Shown piece by piece: positions 23,226 to 33,595 of a stretch of 64,000 nucleotides of DNA. The stretch's first letter is position 1, and every line of letters starts with the position of its first letter. The notes under the pieces were generated by a model. That model was not told the DNA's origin, did no database searches, and worked only from the letters and a program-made list of their open reading frames with translations. Made by a program: the position numbers and the translations under genes. This DNA is from Isoetes taiwanensis (Eukaryota; Streptophyta; Lycopodiopsida; Isoetales; Isoetaceae): positions 62,001-126,000 of the forward strand of contig JAJEKV010000418.1 of NCBI GenBank assembly GCA_021234155.1, written 5' to 3'.

Positions 23226-23299
23226 AAACTAAACCAAGGGTGAGGCATTAGTAGTTGCTTTAGAAGTAATTCTATGAGCCCAAAGAGCATCATATAATT

Positions 23300-23913
23300 T
23301 CAAGTGCCAATCCCTTTGGTTTTGGCAAAACTTTTTCGCAAAATACCCTTAAGCACTTTGTTAGTAGACTCAGCTTGGCCATTTCCTTGAGGATAATAGG
23401 CTGAGCTTTTCACATGCTTGATCTTGAGGCTTGAAACAAGGAAATTAATAACTTCATTAATAAAAGTAGAGCCTCTATCAGTTAAAATTTTAAAAGGAAT
23501 GCCAAACCTAGAGCAAATATTCTCATGCAAAAATCTAGCAGTAGTATGGGCATTTGCTTTCCTTAAAGGTGCCGCTTCTGACCACTTAGTGAACAGATCT
23601 GTAGCCACAACAATGTATTCATGCTGGGCTGAGGATGGGGGATTGATAGGGCCAACATAGTCCAATCCCCAGACTTGAAATGGACCGGGGAGACAATTCC
23701 TCAGAAGAGGAGCAGGATGCAAGATTCTTTTGCCAAAGATCCGCATTGATGACAAGTCTTTATAATATCATAACAATCTTTAAATAAATGAGGCCGTAAA
23801 TAACTGCGGACCTCAATATTTTCTTGGCAGTTGTGTTCCGCCGCAAAATGACCACCACAAACACCTTTGTGATTTTCAAGAAGTACCAGGGGCAGCTTCA
23901 TCTTCATCAACAC
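23300..23913 (-). pseudogene. Gypsy integrase zinc-binding end and catalytic core
   Basis: A zinc-binding remnant 'CYDIIKTCHQCG' (near 23760-23800) precedes the rve core. In the core the three acidic residues are visible: D in 'WGLDYVGPI', D in 'ILTDRGSTFI', and E in 'YPQGNGQAESTNKVLKGIL'. Integrase inserts the cDNA into the chromosome. A frameshift separates the zinc region (23701-23913 frame) from the core (23300-23755 frame). Confidence 0.88.
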
Positions 23914-24179
23914 ATCTTAAGAGTACACCATCCCTATTTACCTTGCACAAGATGTCACCAACCAAGGAGTAAGTCAAACATTTTAACTTAAACTTGTAAG
24001 CTTGGCTTTTTGAAAATTCAGAGGGTATCTCCCGACATCAAGGAACCTCCTAATAGGTTGTTGCCAACCTTGAGCTGGGTATAGTTGACAAGTCCCGCTC
24101 ATTTACAACAAGGTTAGTCATTTCTTCTTCTTGTATCAACTCCTCATGTTCAAAGTAGGCAAGCAGCAAGTATGAACTC

Positions 24180-25470
24180 GGGTTGTTCAATACATGAATA
24201 ACCTTTACCTTTTAAATCATAAGATTGAAGCCTACAAGCCCACCTATGAAGCTTAGGTTTTTCTAATTTCTTACCATACAAAAAGGGCATGGGGTTCTCA
24301 CGATGTAGATAGTGGCTTGGGATTTTTGTAAAGATGACCCCGTCTCTCTATCAAAAAGATGAGAGCAGCAAAGACTCCTTTCTATCTTAGCATACTTCTC
24401 TTCAGTTTGAGACCATTGTTTGCTTGCAAAAGCAATAGGGTGTCTATCCCGCAAAATGGCAACTCCAAAGAGCCTTTTTAGTGATAGTTATGTAAACTTT
24501 AAATGGTAATGAAAGGTCTGGAGTTTTTAAAAGTGTAGAATGGCAAATAGCCTCTATGATCCGCAAAAAAGCTTTTTCACACTCATCAGTCCAAACAATG
24601 AGACCTATATTTGCTTTCTCTTTTACTAACTTGACCTACTCTAGTCAACTTAGAGATAGGACTAATAAGGTGAGAGAAATTAGGCACATACACTCTTAAG
24701 AAAGAGGTCATTCCCATAAATCCCTTGACTTCTTTAATTGTCCCGGGTGTTTGAAGCTTTTTAAAGCTATGATCTTCTCTTCAGCTACTTGAAGGCCTTT
24801 TAGCGTAAAACCTCATGGCCTAAGAGCTGGCCTTTGGATGCAAAAAGATGCACTTCTTTGGGTTTAGATTAACTCGGTTTGTCTCGCGACAATGTATGTA
24901 TCCTTGTTAGCTCAAATATGATCACTTGTATCAAGTACCTAAGCATAAATCATCAAGATAAACTCGAATTGCTCAGAGTCATGTTTGCAAAGACAATATC
25001 CATAGCTCAAATGTAGCAGGGGGCATTCATTAAGCCAAAAGGCATCCTTTTCATTGCATAAGTTCCCCATGGAGTAATGAAGGATGTCTTTTATTGATCT
25101 TCCTTTTGATGCTAACTGATTAAAACCAGAGAAACCATCCAAAAATGAGTACATAGACTTGCCACCAATCGCATAAAGTATTTCTTCCAAAAAGACAAAG
25201 GGTAACAATCTTTAACAAGAGCTTTTATTTAGATCTCTATAATCCACACATATTCTTAGAGAACCATTCTTTTTTAGAACGGCACAATACAAGAAACCCA
25301 AGAAGGGTTCACAATGTCAACTATCAAACCCGACTCCTGCATTTTGAATAATTCCTGCTTGATAAGATCTAAAAGTGAGGAATTAATTCTTCTCATCTCA
25401 AACTCACAAATGCTCCTATCGACCCCTTTCAATTCTGAATATTCCCATGCAAAACATCCACCCAATCTTC
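24180..25470 (-). pseudogene. Gypsy reverse transcriptase and RNase H, heavily broken
   Basis: RT opens with 'ELFKMQESGLIVDIVNPSWVS' followed by a stop. Then come an 'SLRICVDYRDLNKA'-type block (about 25220-25270), 'SMYSFLDGFSGFNQL' and a decayed 'FGLMNAP' region. The RT-linked RNase H is seen as 'HPIAFASKQWSQTEEKYAKIE' (about 24380-24450). All three minus-strand frames are needed and stops are frequent. The YxDD catalytic block is not readable, so this polymerase is dead as sequenced. Confidence 0.8.
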
Positions 25471-25555
25471 AAAGTACTTAATCATTTTACCTTTGCAATC
25501 TTCATCATATAGATCTCCCATTTGCAAAGTCCTCGACATACCTCCTTTGTGCACT

Positions 25556-26070
25556 TCAAGTTCTTTTGTGTGATTCCTCTTGTGCTAGGTTGATGGTCAA
25601 GATAGGATGAAACCGAGAGAGTTCATCTTCATCTAGGACATCTTCCTTGATAGCTCCCCTCGAGAGATGCTCTAAGAGTGTTTTTCCTGCACAAAGAATC
25701 AGCCTCAAAGTTTTTGGACCTTGGAATATGATAAATTTCCCAATGATCAAAAAAAAAAAAGTTAGCAATTCTCGAGCTTGTGTGTTCAGATCCTCCATAT
25801 CTTGATGTTTTGTTTGGTATTCTCCCAAAATCTGTTTGCAAACAAGTTGTGAGTCTCCATAGATAACAATATGGGAAATATTCATGAACCTTGCTTCCTG
25901 TAGGGCCCGCAATGAGGGCCCTATATATTCCGCTGCATTAGAAGAAATATTAGGATGAATTCTCCCTATTTTAGTCATCGCCTTTAAGATCTCGCATCCT
26001 TCGTAATAGCAGCAGGAAGAAGCAATCCCTAATTTTTAGACATACCTCCATCAAACCAAAGGTAGGCCTT
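25556..26070 (-). pseudogene. Extra RNase H domain between protease and RT
   Basis: This begins at the end of the protease frame with 'AYLWFDGGMSKN' (first Asp) and continues in the 25556-25978 frame. Further motifs are 'SSNAAEYIGPSLRAL' (Glu), 'HIVIYGDSQLVCKQILGEY' (Asp) and, in an alternate frame near 25700, 'SKNFEADSLC' (last Asp). The four-acid D-E-D-D set and the 'GDSQLV..QI.GEY' wording are those of type I RNase H of the plant/archaeal kind, acquired by Tat-type gypsy elements. Its position before RT, rather than between the native RNase H and integrase, is odd. Confidence 0.8.
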
Positions 26071-26988
26071 GTTTTCTTTTGGATCAGGGAACTCTACATG
26101 AGCAAAGTTGATAACTTCTGCATTTATATCAACATCTAGACCTAAACTGTAAACTCCTAACTCTTCTTCCTGCAAAATATCCACATCTATGAATCTAATG
26201 TTAGCAGAAGGGTCGGTTTGGTTTACCAGTTTAATGGAAGTTGCTCCATTTGAAATAGTGCAAATACCTTCAGACCATATAGGCCTAGCATCTACTGTTT
26301 TCATCCACCTTCTTCCCAATAATAAATCATAGATGTTAGCATGGTTAACATTCTCAAAATCAACAACCACAAATGTAGCTAAGACAATGATTCCCCCTGT
26401 ATTAACAGACACATTTCTCACCACTCCCTTTGGTACTACCTTAGCATTGGAAAAGGATTTTAGAACAATAGAAGTGTTGTCTTCTACTTTGAGATTCAGT
26501 GTTTTCATAACATGATAAGGCATGACATTTAGGGAGGAACCTCCATCCAACAAAACCTTATCTAAATGGGAGGTACCTATAGTAGCACTACAAATAAAAG
26601 CACCCGGATCTTCAGTGTGCTCAGGTAAGGCTACAGAAATGTTGTTGCAAGTTTCTGCAGCAATTTCTTCAACATTTTGGGTATTCTTGATAAGCTTTTC
26701 CCTGTATGATGGTGCAATCCTTAATAAAGTTAGTAAGTCTACAGTAACCTTGGAGTTTTTCATAAGTAATTCAAATTCATCAAGCTCAGAATCTTTCTGT
26801 TTATACCTTTGAACAGGGGGAGGAGCTATATCCTGAGGATTTGGCTGAAATGTTACCTTAGGAGCTACAATTGGTGGGACAGAACTTGCAGATGTACCTG
26901 AATGGAGCCTAGCACGTGTTTGCACAACCATAACATCTTGTTCTTCTTGTTCTTCTGCACAAGTCTCAATAAAACTAACATTGGACAC
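26029..26988 (-). pseudogene. Gypsy aspartic protease region
   Basis: The longest clean frame of the element (319 codons). A retropepsin-like active site is seen as 'KVLLDGGSSLNVMP' (D-G-G in place of the usual D-S/T-G, as in some plant gypsy proteases), followed by 'VVVDFENVNHANIYDLLLGRRWM', the usual flap and 'LLGR.W' block. It follows gag with almost no gap. Confidence 0.85.
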
Positions 26989-26992
26989 CTGT

Positions 26993-28095
26993 TTACCTTT
27001 TTCTTGCTTTGCAAGGTAATTCTTGACCTATCTCTTTGCAAAAAGAACAAACAGGACATTCTCTACCAAAATGGCCCCTTTTGTGGCATTTAGGACAAGA
27101 TCTTGCAAAGCAATTTTCAGCCCTATGATAGGGTTTACCACAGTTTGTGCATTCAGGTATGGCAGAGCTAGAAGAAAGAGCATTATTACTATTTTTTAAC
27201 TCCATGAGTTGTTTGGTAACTTCTAAAAGAGCTTCAGACACCTTACTTATCTCAGATTTCACTTCTAAAACCTGAGGGTCTAGCTCTTCAGCTTTTGGCT
27301 TTTTCTTTTCCTTCTGAACTGCATACACAGGGGCAGCATTAGCATAATGTAACTCGTGCTCAGTATCATGATGAGGAGGGTAGAATGGATCTCTGACTTC
27401 TTCATCAGGCAAATAGCTTAGCATTTCTACTAAATCTACAGCCTTTACAAATGTCTTATGGATTGAATCTAGCTCACCAAACTTTTGAAGTTTTAATAAC
27501 TTTCTATAAATCTTAGGCCTGGACATCAAACCTCTGATAAAGGAAGCAACCAGATGCAAAGTTGGGTGGGAAACATGGTTCCTATTACACACCAGCAAAT
27601 AAGAGTTAAATCTTTCCACATACTGTTTCACACTTTCACCAGATTTAATAGAAAAGGAATTGAGCTCAAAAACAAGATCCTGGGGTGAAGTAGTCTTACC
27701 AAACCTTGACAGAAACCTTTGTTCCAATTCATCCCACTTAGTACCTATTGATGGTTCAAATCCAACCAGGATGATCCGCCTCATCACCTTTCATGCATTT
27801 GATAAACTCAAAGAAACCTGGTACCTTTCTTCTTTCCATGCTCCTCATAATATTCTTCAAAATTTTTCAAGAAATGGTTAGCATTCATGGAAGAATCATA
27901 ACAAGGGGAAGAAACAGGTATAGTGAGCTCAAATTGGTAAGGAGCTTGTGGAGGAAAAGGCAAAGCAGAAACATTTGTAACATTTGCTGTGGAACTGGTA
28001 GCCACTTTCATGCTTACCCCTACTAGATCTGGTTGACCTGTTACCTCAGGTTGCTCAACAAAGCTCGCCAGTCTTTTTGGTGCCATGGAGTTCAA
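26993..28095 (-). pseudogene. Gypsy gag (capsid and zinc knuckles)
   Basis: Two frames, 28095-27808 (starting with an MAPKRL-type N terminus) and 27787-26993. The capsid part has 'WDELEQRFLSRFG', 'FSIKSGESVKQYVERFNSYL' and 'LVASFIRGL', typical of the Retrotrans_gag domain. The end has cysteine-rich knuckles ('CTNCGKPYHRAENC', 'CPKCHKRGHFGREC'). Gag forms the virus-like particle and binds the element RNA. One frameshift near 27800. Confidence 0.88.
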
Positions 28096-28113
28096 CTTCC
28101 GTGTGAAAATCTT

Positions 28114-28126
28114 AAGGGGACCTCCA
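28114..28126 (-). other. Candidate primer-binding site of the gypsy element
   Basis: Just inside the 5' LTR (three bases after its end), the minus strand reads TGGAGGTCCCCTT. It begins TGG, as a tRNA-CCA complement should, but it is not the usual initiator-Met site. I cannot name the tRNA. Confidence 0.45.
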
Positions 28127-28129
28127 AAA

Positions 28130-30583
28130 TGTTAGCCTAAAACCTGGAATTTTAGTCTAACCTCAAGGGAGCTCAAACAAATTGGTTAGGACCTCCAGAT
28201 CACTTAGGGTGATCAATCCTCAACATATGAAGCGAGAAAAATCATTTTGAAATAATGGTTTCTTCAAAATCACTAGAGTCCCTGAAACTGAAAAAACTGT
28301 CAGAGCAAAAATTGGTTTTGCAGACACACCTTGTGAGATTTTCGAGATGTGATTGGTGGTATAGATGATCAACAAGCAGGGGAAACTGATGGTGAAGATT
28401 TGACTTGATTTGAATAGGGGAAGGCTGAGAAAATCTAGGTCAAAGTCGGGTCAAAAAAGTTGGCCGTGCCAAAACAGAGAACCAAATTTTGCGGATGGAG
28501 CTTGATAAGGAATTTTGAGTTGGAATCAGGCAGTGCAACTTTTAATAGCCCCTAGATCACGTGCATAGGGTTTAAATAGCAAAAGATGTTTTAGTTTTTC
28601 TCTCAGAAGTAGCCAAAGCCTCGAGAAAAGCATAACCATCAGAATATCATGGAAGAGAAGTTCTTTTATATGTTTTTCTTTGAATGTATAGGTTTCTAAT
28701 GTTTTTGTGAAGATGGAATGCAACTTCCTAAAGAGAATATAACTTGGAATAAATATTTTTGGCTTAGCTTTTTAGTTTTAGCTTTAAAAGAACAATGCGT
28801 AATTACCAAAGATGAATGTATAATGATGACAATAATTTTCCGTGCAAAGACTATGCATTATCATAATATAATAATGTAATACAAAAAATTTAATAGTGTC
28901 AACCGGGCATTACCAAAGCTTAGAATATAATAGTGCTTGAGGGCTTAATTCCGTGTCCGTCTCGAGCCTCTAGAGAATCTCAGATCTACCAATGAAGCTA
29001 AATGAAATGATTATTTGAGTTGTAACAAGTGCCTCAATGTCGAACTAGTCACACCGACAGATCATTCAATTTCGAAAGCGTAATGCAGCAAAATCCGAGT
29101 AGAGCAGATCAAGATAATAGCAAAAGGCGCCAAGATCACAGAGGTCTATCTCTCGAGGGGACGCCCCGATTTGATCTCAGAATGCTTGGTTTAAGAACCG
29201 TTTCTTCCCACAAAACTAGCTCTACCGAAAGTGATTTAAGGCCAAATTTGAGCAATTTCTCACGGATCAAGTGCCACAGGGTCCCCCAAGGTCTCGAAAA
29301 GGTTCAGAGTTGATCTCGGGAGAAAATTGGCGGGATTCAATCAAATTATGGCACTAATTGGCGAATTTAGCAGCCTTTCCTATTTTCTAGGGTTCGCCGA
29401 AAATTTTCGAATGTGATATATCCCATGCAAAAACGAAGTCCGGGCAACTTAGATATAAGGAATAGTGTTGACCCCACTATTAAATTTACGTACACGCAGA
29501 GGGGACACCCAAACAGAAACCGCCCCCACGCCTGGGCCGCCACGTGGAAAAATGGGGGTGACCTCGAACTATGCGAGAAATAGACAGGTAGATAGGCTAG
29601 AATAGGTTTTTATTTTTATTTTTGGCACGCATCCCAAGAATCCAATTTTGAAGGCCTTCCCAAGGGTTTTTTCAAATTTAAAAGGCCAAGTTAGCTCTTT
29701 TTGCCAAGCTTTCCATCTAGAAGGTTTTCGTGTCAAACCAAAAACATTTGAATTTTTGTCCATTTTGACCCATGGTCAATGAATATTGCAACATAGGGAT
29801 GGTGAAAAGTCATGGGAATAAGATGGGAAAAGGGTGTAAACAAGGCTATACTAGGGTTTAGGAAGATGAAATGAGAATGAAAAAAGAGTTTTCTTGCCTT
29901 TGAAGTTTTTCAAGATCATTAGGGGCAATTCTCAATTGAAGGTAGGATCAATAAAAAATGGGTAGTGAAATGATGGGAAAAGGTGTCAAAAGTGGAAAAA
30001 ATGGTGAAAGAAAGGTTATAAAAAGGTTCATAGGACATAAAAAAGGTGGATATGGAATGAAGACAAAATGGGTACCCTCAGAAAGCACTTGATTTCATCT
30101 CGATTGTCTCTAATGCTCAAATTATACCTCATAGTGAAGATCACGCTTGCTCAAAGCCTAAGGGTCTTCCAAACTTCTATAAGGGTCTTCCAAACTTCAA
30201 GGCTAGAATAAGAGCACGTTTCATTTCCAAGATGGCATCCTTATGTGTGTGACTTCAAACTACTAATGAAACTCAAGCAAGCTTCATAAGGTTGAGCTTT
30301 GGTAAAACATCTTGTGCTTCCTTGATAATCTTGCTATAGCCTTTGCCTGGTCTTCAAATCAAAGGAAAATGTTAAACAAATGGGAATGTGTCTAAAAGGT
30401 GTTTTACCTCAAGGAAAAGATTAGGCTATAAAAGGAGATCCCCAATGCCTTCCAAACTTGGTCAAATGTCTTCCAAACTCTAATGGGATCACAATAGCCT
30501 GAAACTTTTCCTTAGAGGAAATATAGATGAAACAAAAGTTTTTGATAATAGATGCTAGTCCATGTTGCCAGAAATGGGCAACA
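28130..30583 (-). repeat. Gypsy 5' LTR (right copy)
   Basis: 2454 bp. It begins TGTTAGCC and ends GGGCAACA on the plus strand, followed by AGGAC (TSD). Confidence 0.92.
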
Positions 30584-30588
30584 AGGAC

Positions 30589-31339
30589 CCAAACTCACAA
30601 CACGACCCATAACTATTGAGCAACAAAAGACATGCCTTCGCATTTCTAAGCAGCTTTCCTTGGCTTGCAACTTCCATGTATTTCATGCTCTTAAATTCTT
30701 AGCAACCTTCTTCATTTTAAAATATCGAGTTCTTCCTTCGTACCCTCAACAAAATTGATATGCAAAACAATTCACAGTTGCACCCCACTCCTCCTCTTAC
30801 TTCTCTATTTGAATTCTTCATACATTGCTTCGTATGTTATCAGGTATCAAATACTCTATGCTATTAATAAACTCATGGTATCAAGTACTCTATTGTCTAA
30901 GTAGCAACTTGAATCAATTGTCAAAACATGACTTTGAACTATGATTTAAGTCACTTCACAAAACATGTATTTCCATTCTCTCCTCTATTAGACTTCTCCT
31001 TATGCTTCTGCCATCCTTGTTCCATACCGAGCACCACAAACCAATACGATACACTCAAACCCCAATGTCCATGTGTCTAGTTGGATCCTAGTCCAAGAGG
31101 AGCTCAACATCTAAGGAGGAGTTAGTGATGCAAATAGGTACCATCATCTTCACAAAATGACAATGTTCTAAAATAGCAATTTTGATTGATTATAAAAACA
31201 TAACTTTCAAGTATGATTTAAGCCACCTCAACCTCCGGCCACGGAGGGCAACCCTCCGTGCGCAGCACCTTGTTTTTTTACTTACACAATTTGTCAACTC
31301 ATGTGTTTTTTCTGGTTCTTTTTCTTCTTGCGCTGAGTG
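30589..31339. other. Stretch without a supported gene
   Basis: AT-rich flank of the gypsy element. No protein motif was recognised on either strand. A short G/C-rich imperfect palindrome (around 31235-31265, CGGCCACGGAGGGCAACCCTCCGTG-like) is present. Confidence 0.55.
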
Positions 31340-31433
31340 CGAGAAGTTAATATGGTTTTCTATAAAACACTTTTAGATATGGAGAACGAAACATATCTAA
31401 AAGTGTTTTATAGAAAATCATATTAACTTCTCG
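31340..31433. repeat. Long foldback: 42-bp arms, 41 of 42 paired
   Basis: The left arm (31340-31381) and right arm (31392-31433) are reverse complements with one mismatch, around a 10-base loop. The arms start CGAGAAGTTAATATG. Part of the right arm and its flank (CATATCTAAAAGTGTTT...GGCGCGA...CAGTTTGTTAAAATTCATTTCTT) recurs at about 31578-31655. This looks like a MITE/foldback remnant or the end of a DNA transposon. Confidence 0.9.
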
Positions 31434-31668
31434 TGCTAGGCGCGAGCAAACTACAGTTTGTTAAAATTCATTTCTTATAAAAGATTAGATCAGTACACTA
31501 TACTCAATGATGTAGCCAGTGAGATATATAGATAATAAGGGTGTTTGCAGAGAGAGTCAGTCTCCTTAAGAAAACGAGTCATATCTAAAAGTGTTTCATG
31601 CTAGGCGCGATTGAACTCCAGTTTGTTAAAATTCATTTCTTAAAAGATATTAGATTTAGGGAAAAACT

Positions 31669-31864
31669 ACAATATACCCCTAACTTTTTGCAAAATTCAC
31701 AACATGCCCCTAACTATAGGTTTTTTAGGGGCATTTTGTGAATTTTTAGAGGCATTTTGTGAATTTTTAGAAAGTTAGGGGTATACTGTGAATTTTGCAA
31801 AAAGTTAGGGGTATACTGTGAACATTTAGTTAATTAACGCCAAAAAAAAAAAAAAAAAAAAAAA
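31669..31864. repeat. Inverted-repeat element ending in poly-A
   Basis: ATATACCCCTAACTTTTTGC at 31674-31693 is the near reverse complement of GCAAAAAGTTAGGGGTATAC (about 31797-31816). A second GTTAGGGGTATACTGTGAA copy (about 31774-31792) pairs as well. A tract of more than 20 A follows (about 31842-31864). It could be a small foldback or SINE-like insertion; the family is unknown. Confidence 0.65.
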
Positions 31865-32119
31865 CTACTACAGAGTACATACAGGTCAATACACTATACT
31901 CATTGATGCAGCAAGTGATATATATAGATAATAAGTGTGTTTGCAGTGAGAGACATCTTTGGTATTTCAAGCTACAGACAAAATATAACAAATCTATTTT
32001 ATTCTATTCTATTCTATATTATAAAGTTTTAGCGTATGTAATGAAGAAAACCCTACATCTAATTGCACCTGAAGGCCGAGATATATCACACGACTTCCCA
32101 CCACCATGATTGGCCATGC

Positions 32120-33595
32120 TCTAATGTCTGAAGAGGAAATGGAAAAGGAAAAGGGAGGAGAAAAGGGCAAAGTGAAAGGCAAAAAAGGCACGGGTAAAAA
32201 GGGAAAGAAAGAAAGGGAAAAAGGAAAGCTTAAAAGATAACGAAAAAGGGAAAGGAAAAAAAAAAATGACACTATGAAAAGGAGAAGATGGAAAGGATGA
32301 GGATAGGAGTAAAAGGGAAGTTGAAAGGGGGATGAGGAAAAGGGTAGAGAAAAGGGAAGGGAAAAGGAAAAGAGAAAAGGCAAGAAAAGGGAAAGGGAAA
32401 GGGGAGGAGGAGGGAGTGAAAAGGAACACTGGGAAAGGGGAAGACGAAAAAGGTGGGGAAATGATGAAAAGGGAGGATATAAAGACAAAGTGAAAGGCAA
32501 AACAACACGGGTAAAAGGGAAAAGGAAATGGAAAAGAGCACAAAAAAGAGAAAGGAAAAGAAAGAGAGAAAAAAAAATGAAAAAGGACACTATGAAAAGG
32601 AGGAGGGAAAGGGTGAGGACAGGAGTAAAAGGGAAGGGAAAAAGGGGATGAGAAAAAGGGTACAGAGAGGAAGGGAAAAGGAAAAGGGAAAGGGAAAAAA
32701 GGGAGAGGAGGAGGGAGCGAAAAGGGACAGTGGGAAAGGGGAAGAGAAAAAAGGTGGGGAAAGGAGAAAAAATGAAGGGAAAAAGGACACGAAAAAAAGG
32801 AAAGAGAAAAAGGGAGGGGAGAAGGGATGGAAAGGGTAAAAGAAAAAAACCAAGGGGAGGGGCAAAAGGGAAAAAGGGCATGGGGAAAAGAGGAAGAGAA
32901 AAGAAGGAGAGAAGCAGAAAAAAGGAAGAGAGAAAGGAGGAGGGAAAGGGGAAAGAGAAAAAGAAAAGAACAAAGGAGGGAGGAAAGGGAAAGAAAAAGA
33001 CTACGAGAAAAAGGGAAGAGGGAAAGAGTGGGCAAAGGGAAGGAATAAATGGCACTGTAAAAAGGGGAAGGGAAATAAAGGGAAGGGAAAAAAGACATGA
33101 GAAAAAGAAAGGGAAAAAGAAAATAAAAAGGAGGCAGAAGAGAGAAAAATGGTAGGGAAAAAGGGCACGAAAAAAAGCGAAAGAGAGAAAGGGTCGGGAG
33201 AGGAGGAAAAGGGAAGGGAAAAAGGCCATTGATAAAAGGAAAATAAAATAAGGTAAAATGAAAAAGGGAATGTGAAAAGGGGAGGGGAAAAAGGGAACGG
33301 GGGAGATAGAAAAAAGGGAAAAGCAAGGAGGGGAAAAATGGAAAAAAGGCAAACGTGAAAAAAATGGAAGCAAATGGAAAAAGGCAAAAGGGAAAAAACA
33401 GGGGGTAAAATGGGAAAATATAAAGGAATAGAATAGGAATAGGAATAGGAATAGGAATAGGAATAGGAATAGGAATAGGAATAGGAAGGGGAGGTGAATA
33501 AAAAGGAAGAGCAAAATAGAAAAAGAAAAAGAGAAGGAAAAAAAGGAAAAGGAGGGGGAGGGGGAGGAGGAAAAAGGTGAAGAAAGGGGAAAAGA
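32120..33595 (+). repeat. Long polypurine (G/A) tract, part 1
   Basis: About 1.5 kb composed almost wholly of A and G, in irregular GAAAAGGGAAAGG-type words with sparse C and T. It gives long artificial open frames on the minus strand (Ser/Phe/Pro/Leu only) that should not be taken as genes. It includes a clean (GGAATA)n run at about 33428-33486. Such mirror-rich purine tracts can form triplex (H-DNA). Confidence 0.9.
33428..33486 (+). repeat. (GGAATA)n microsatellite
   Basis: About nine perfect GGAATA units embedded in the purine tract. Confidence 0.95.

Larger units (their letters stand above)
19733..30583 (-). mobile_element. Complete Ty3/gypsy LTR retrotransposon (Tat-like)
   Basis: The ends are TGTTAGCC...GGGCAACA on the plus strand, flanked by the 5-bp target-site duplication AGGAC (19728-19732 and 30584-30588). 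Two LTRs of 2454 bp (19733-22186 and 28130-30583) enclose gag, protease, an extra RNase H, reverse transcriptase, RNase H and integrase, all on the minus strand. The 5' LTR is therefore the right-hand one. A polypurine tract (minus-strand GAGGAGA, 22187-22193) lies next to the 3' LTR. The coding region needs many frame changes and contains stops. The integrase lying after RT-RNase H, and the retropepsin and integrase types, place it in Ty3/gypsy; the long LTR and second RNase H suggest the Tat group. Confidence 0.92.
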
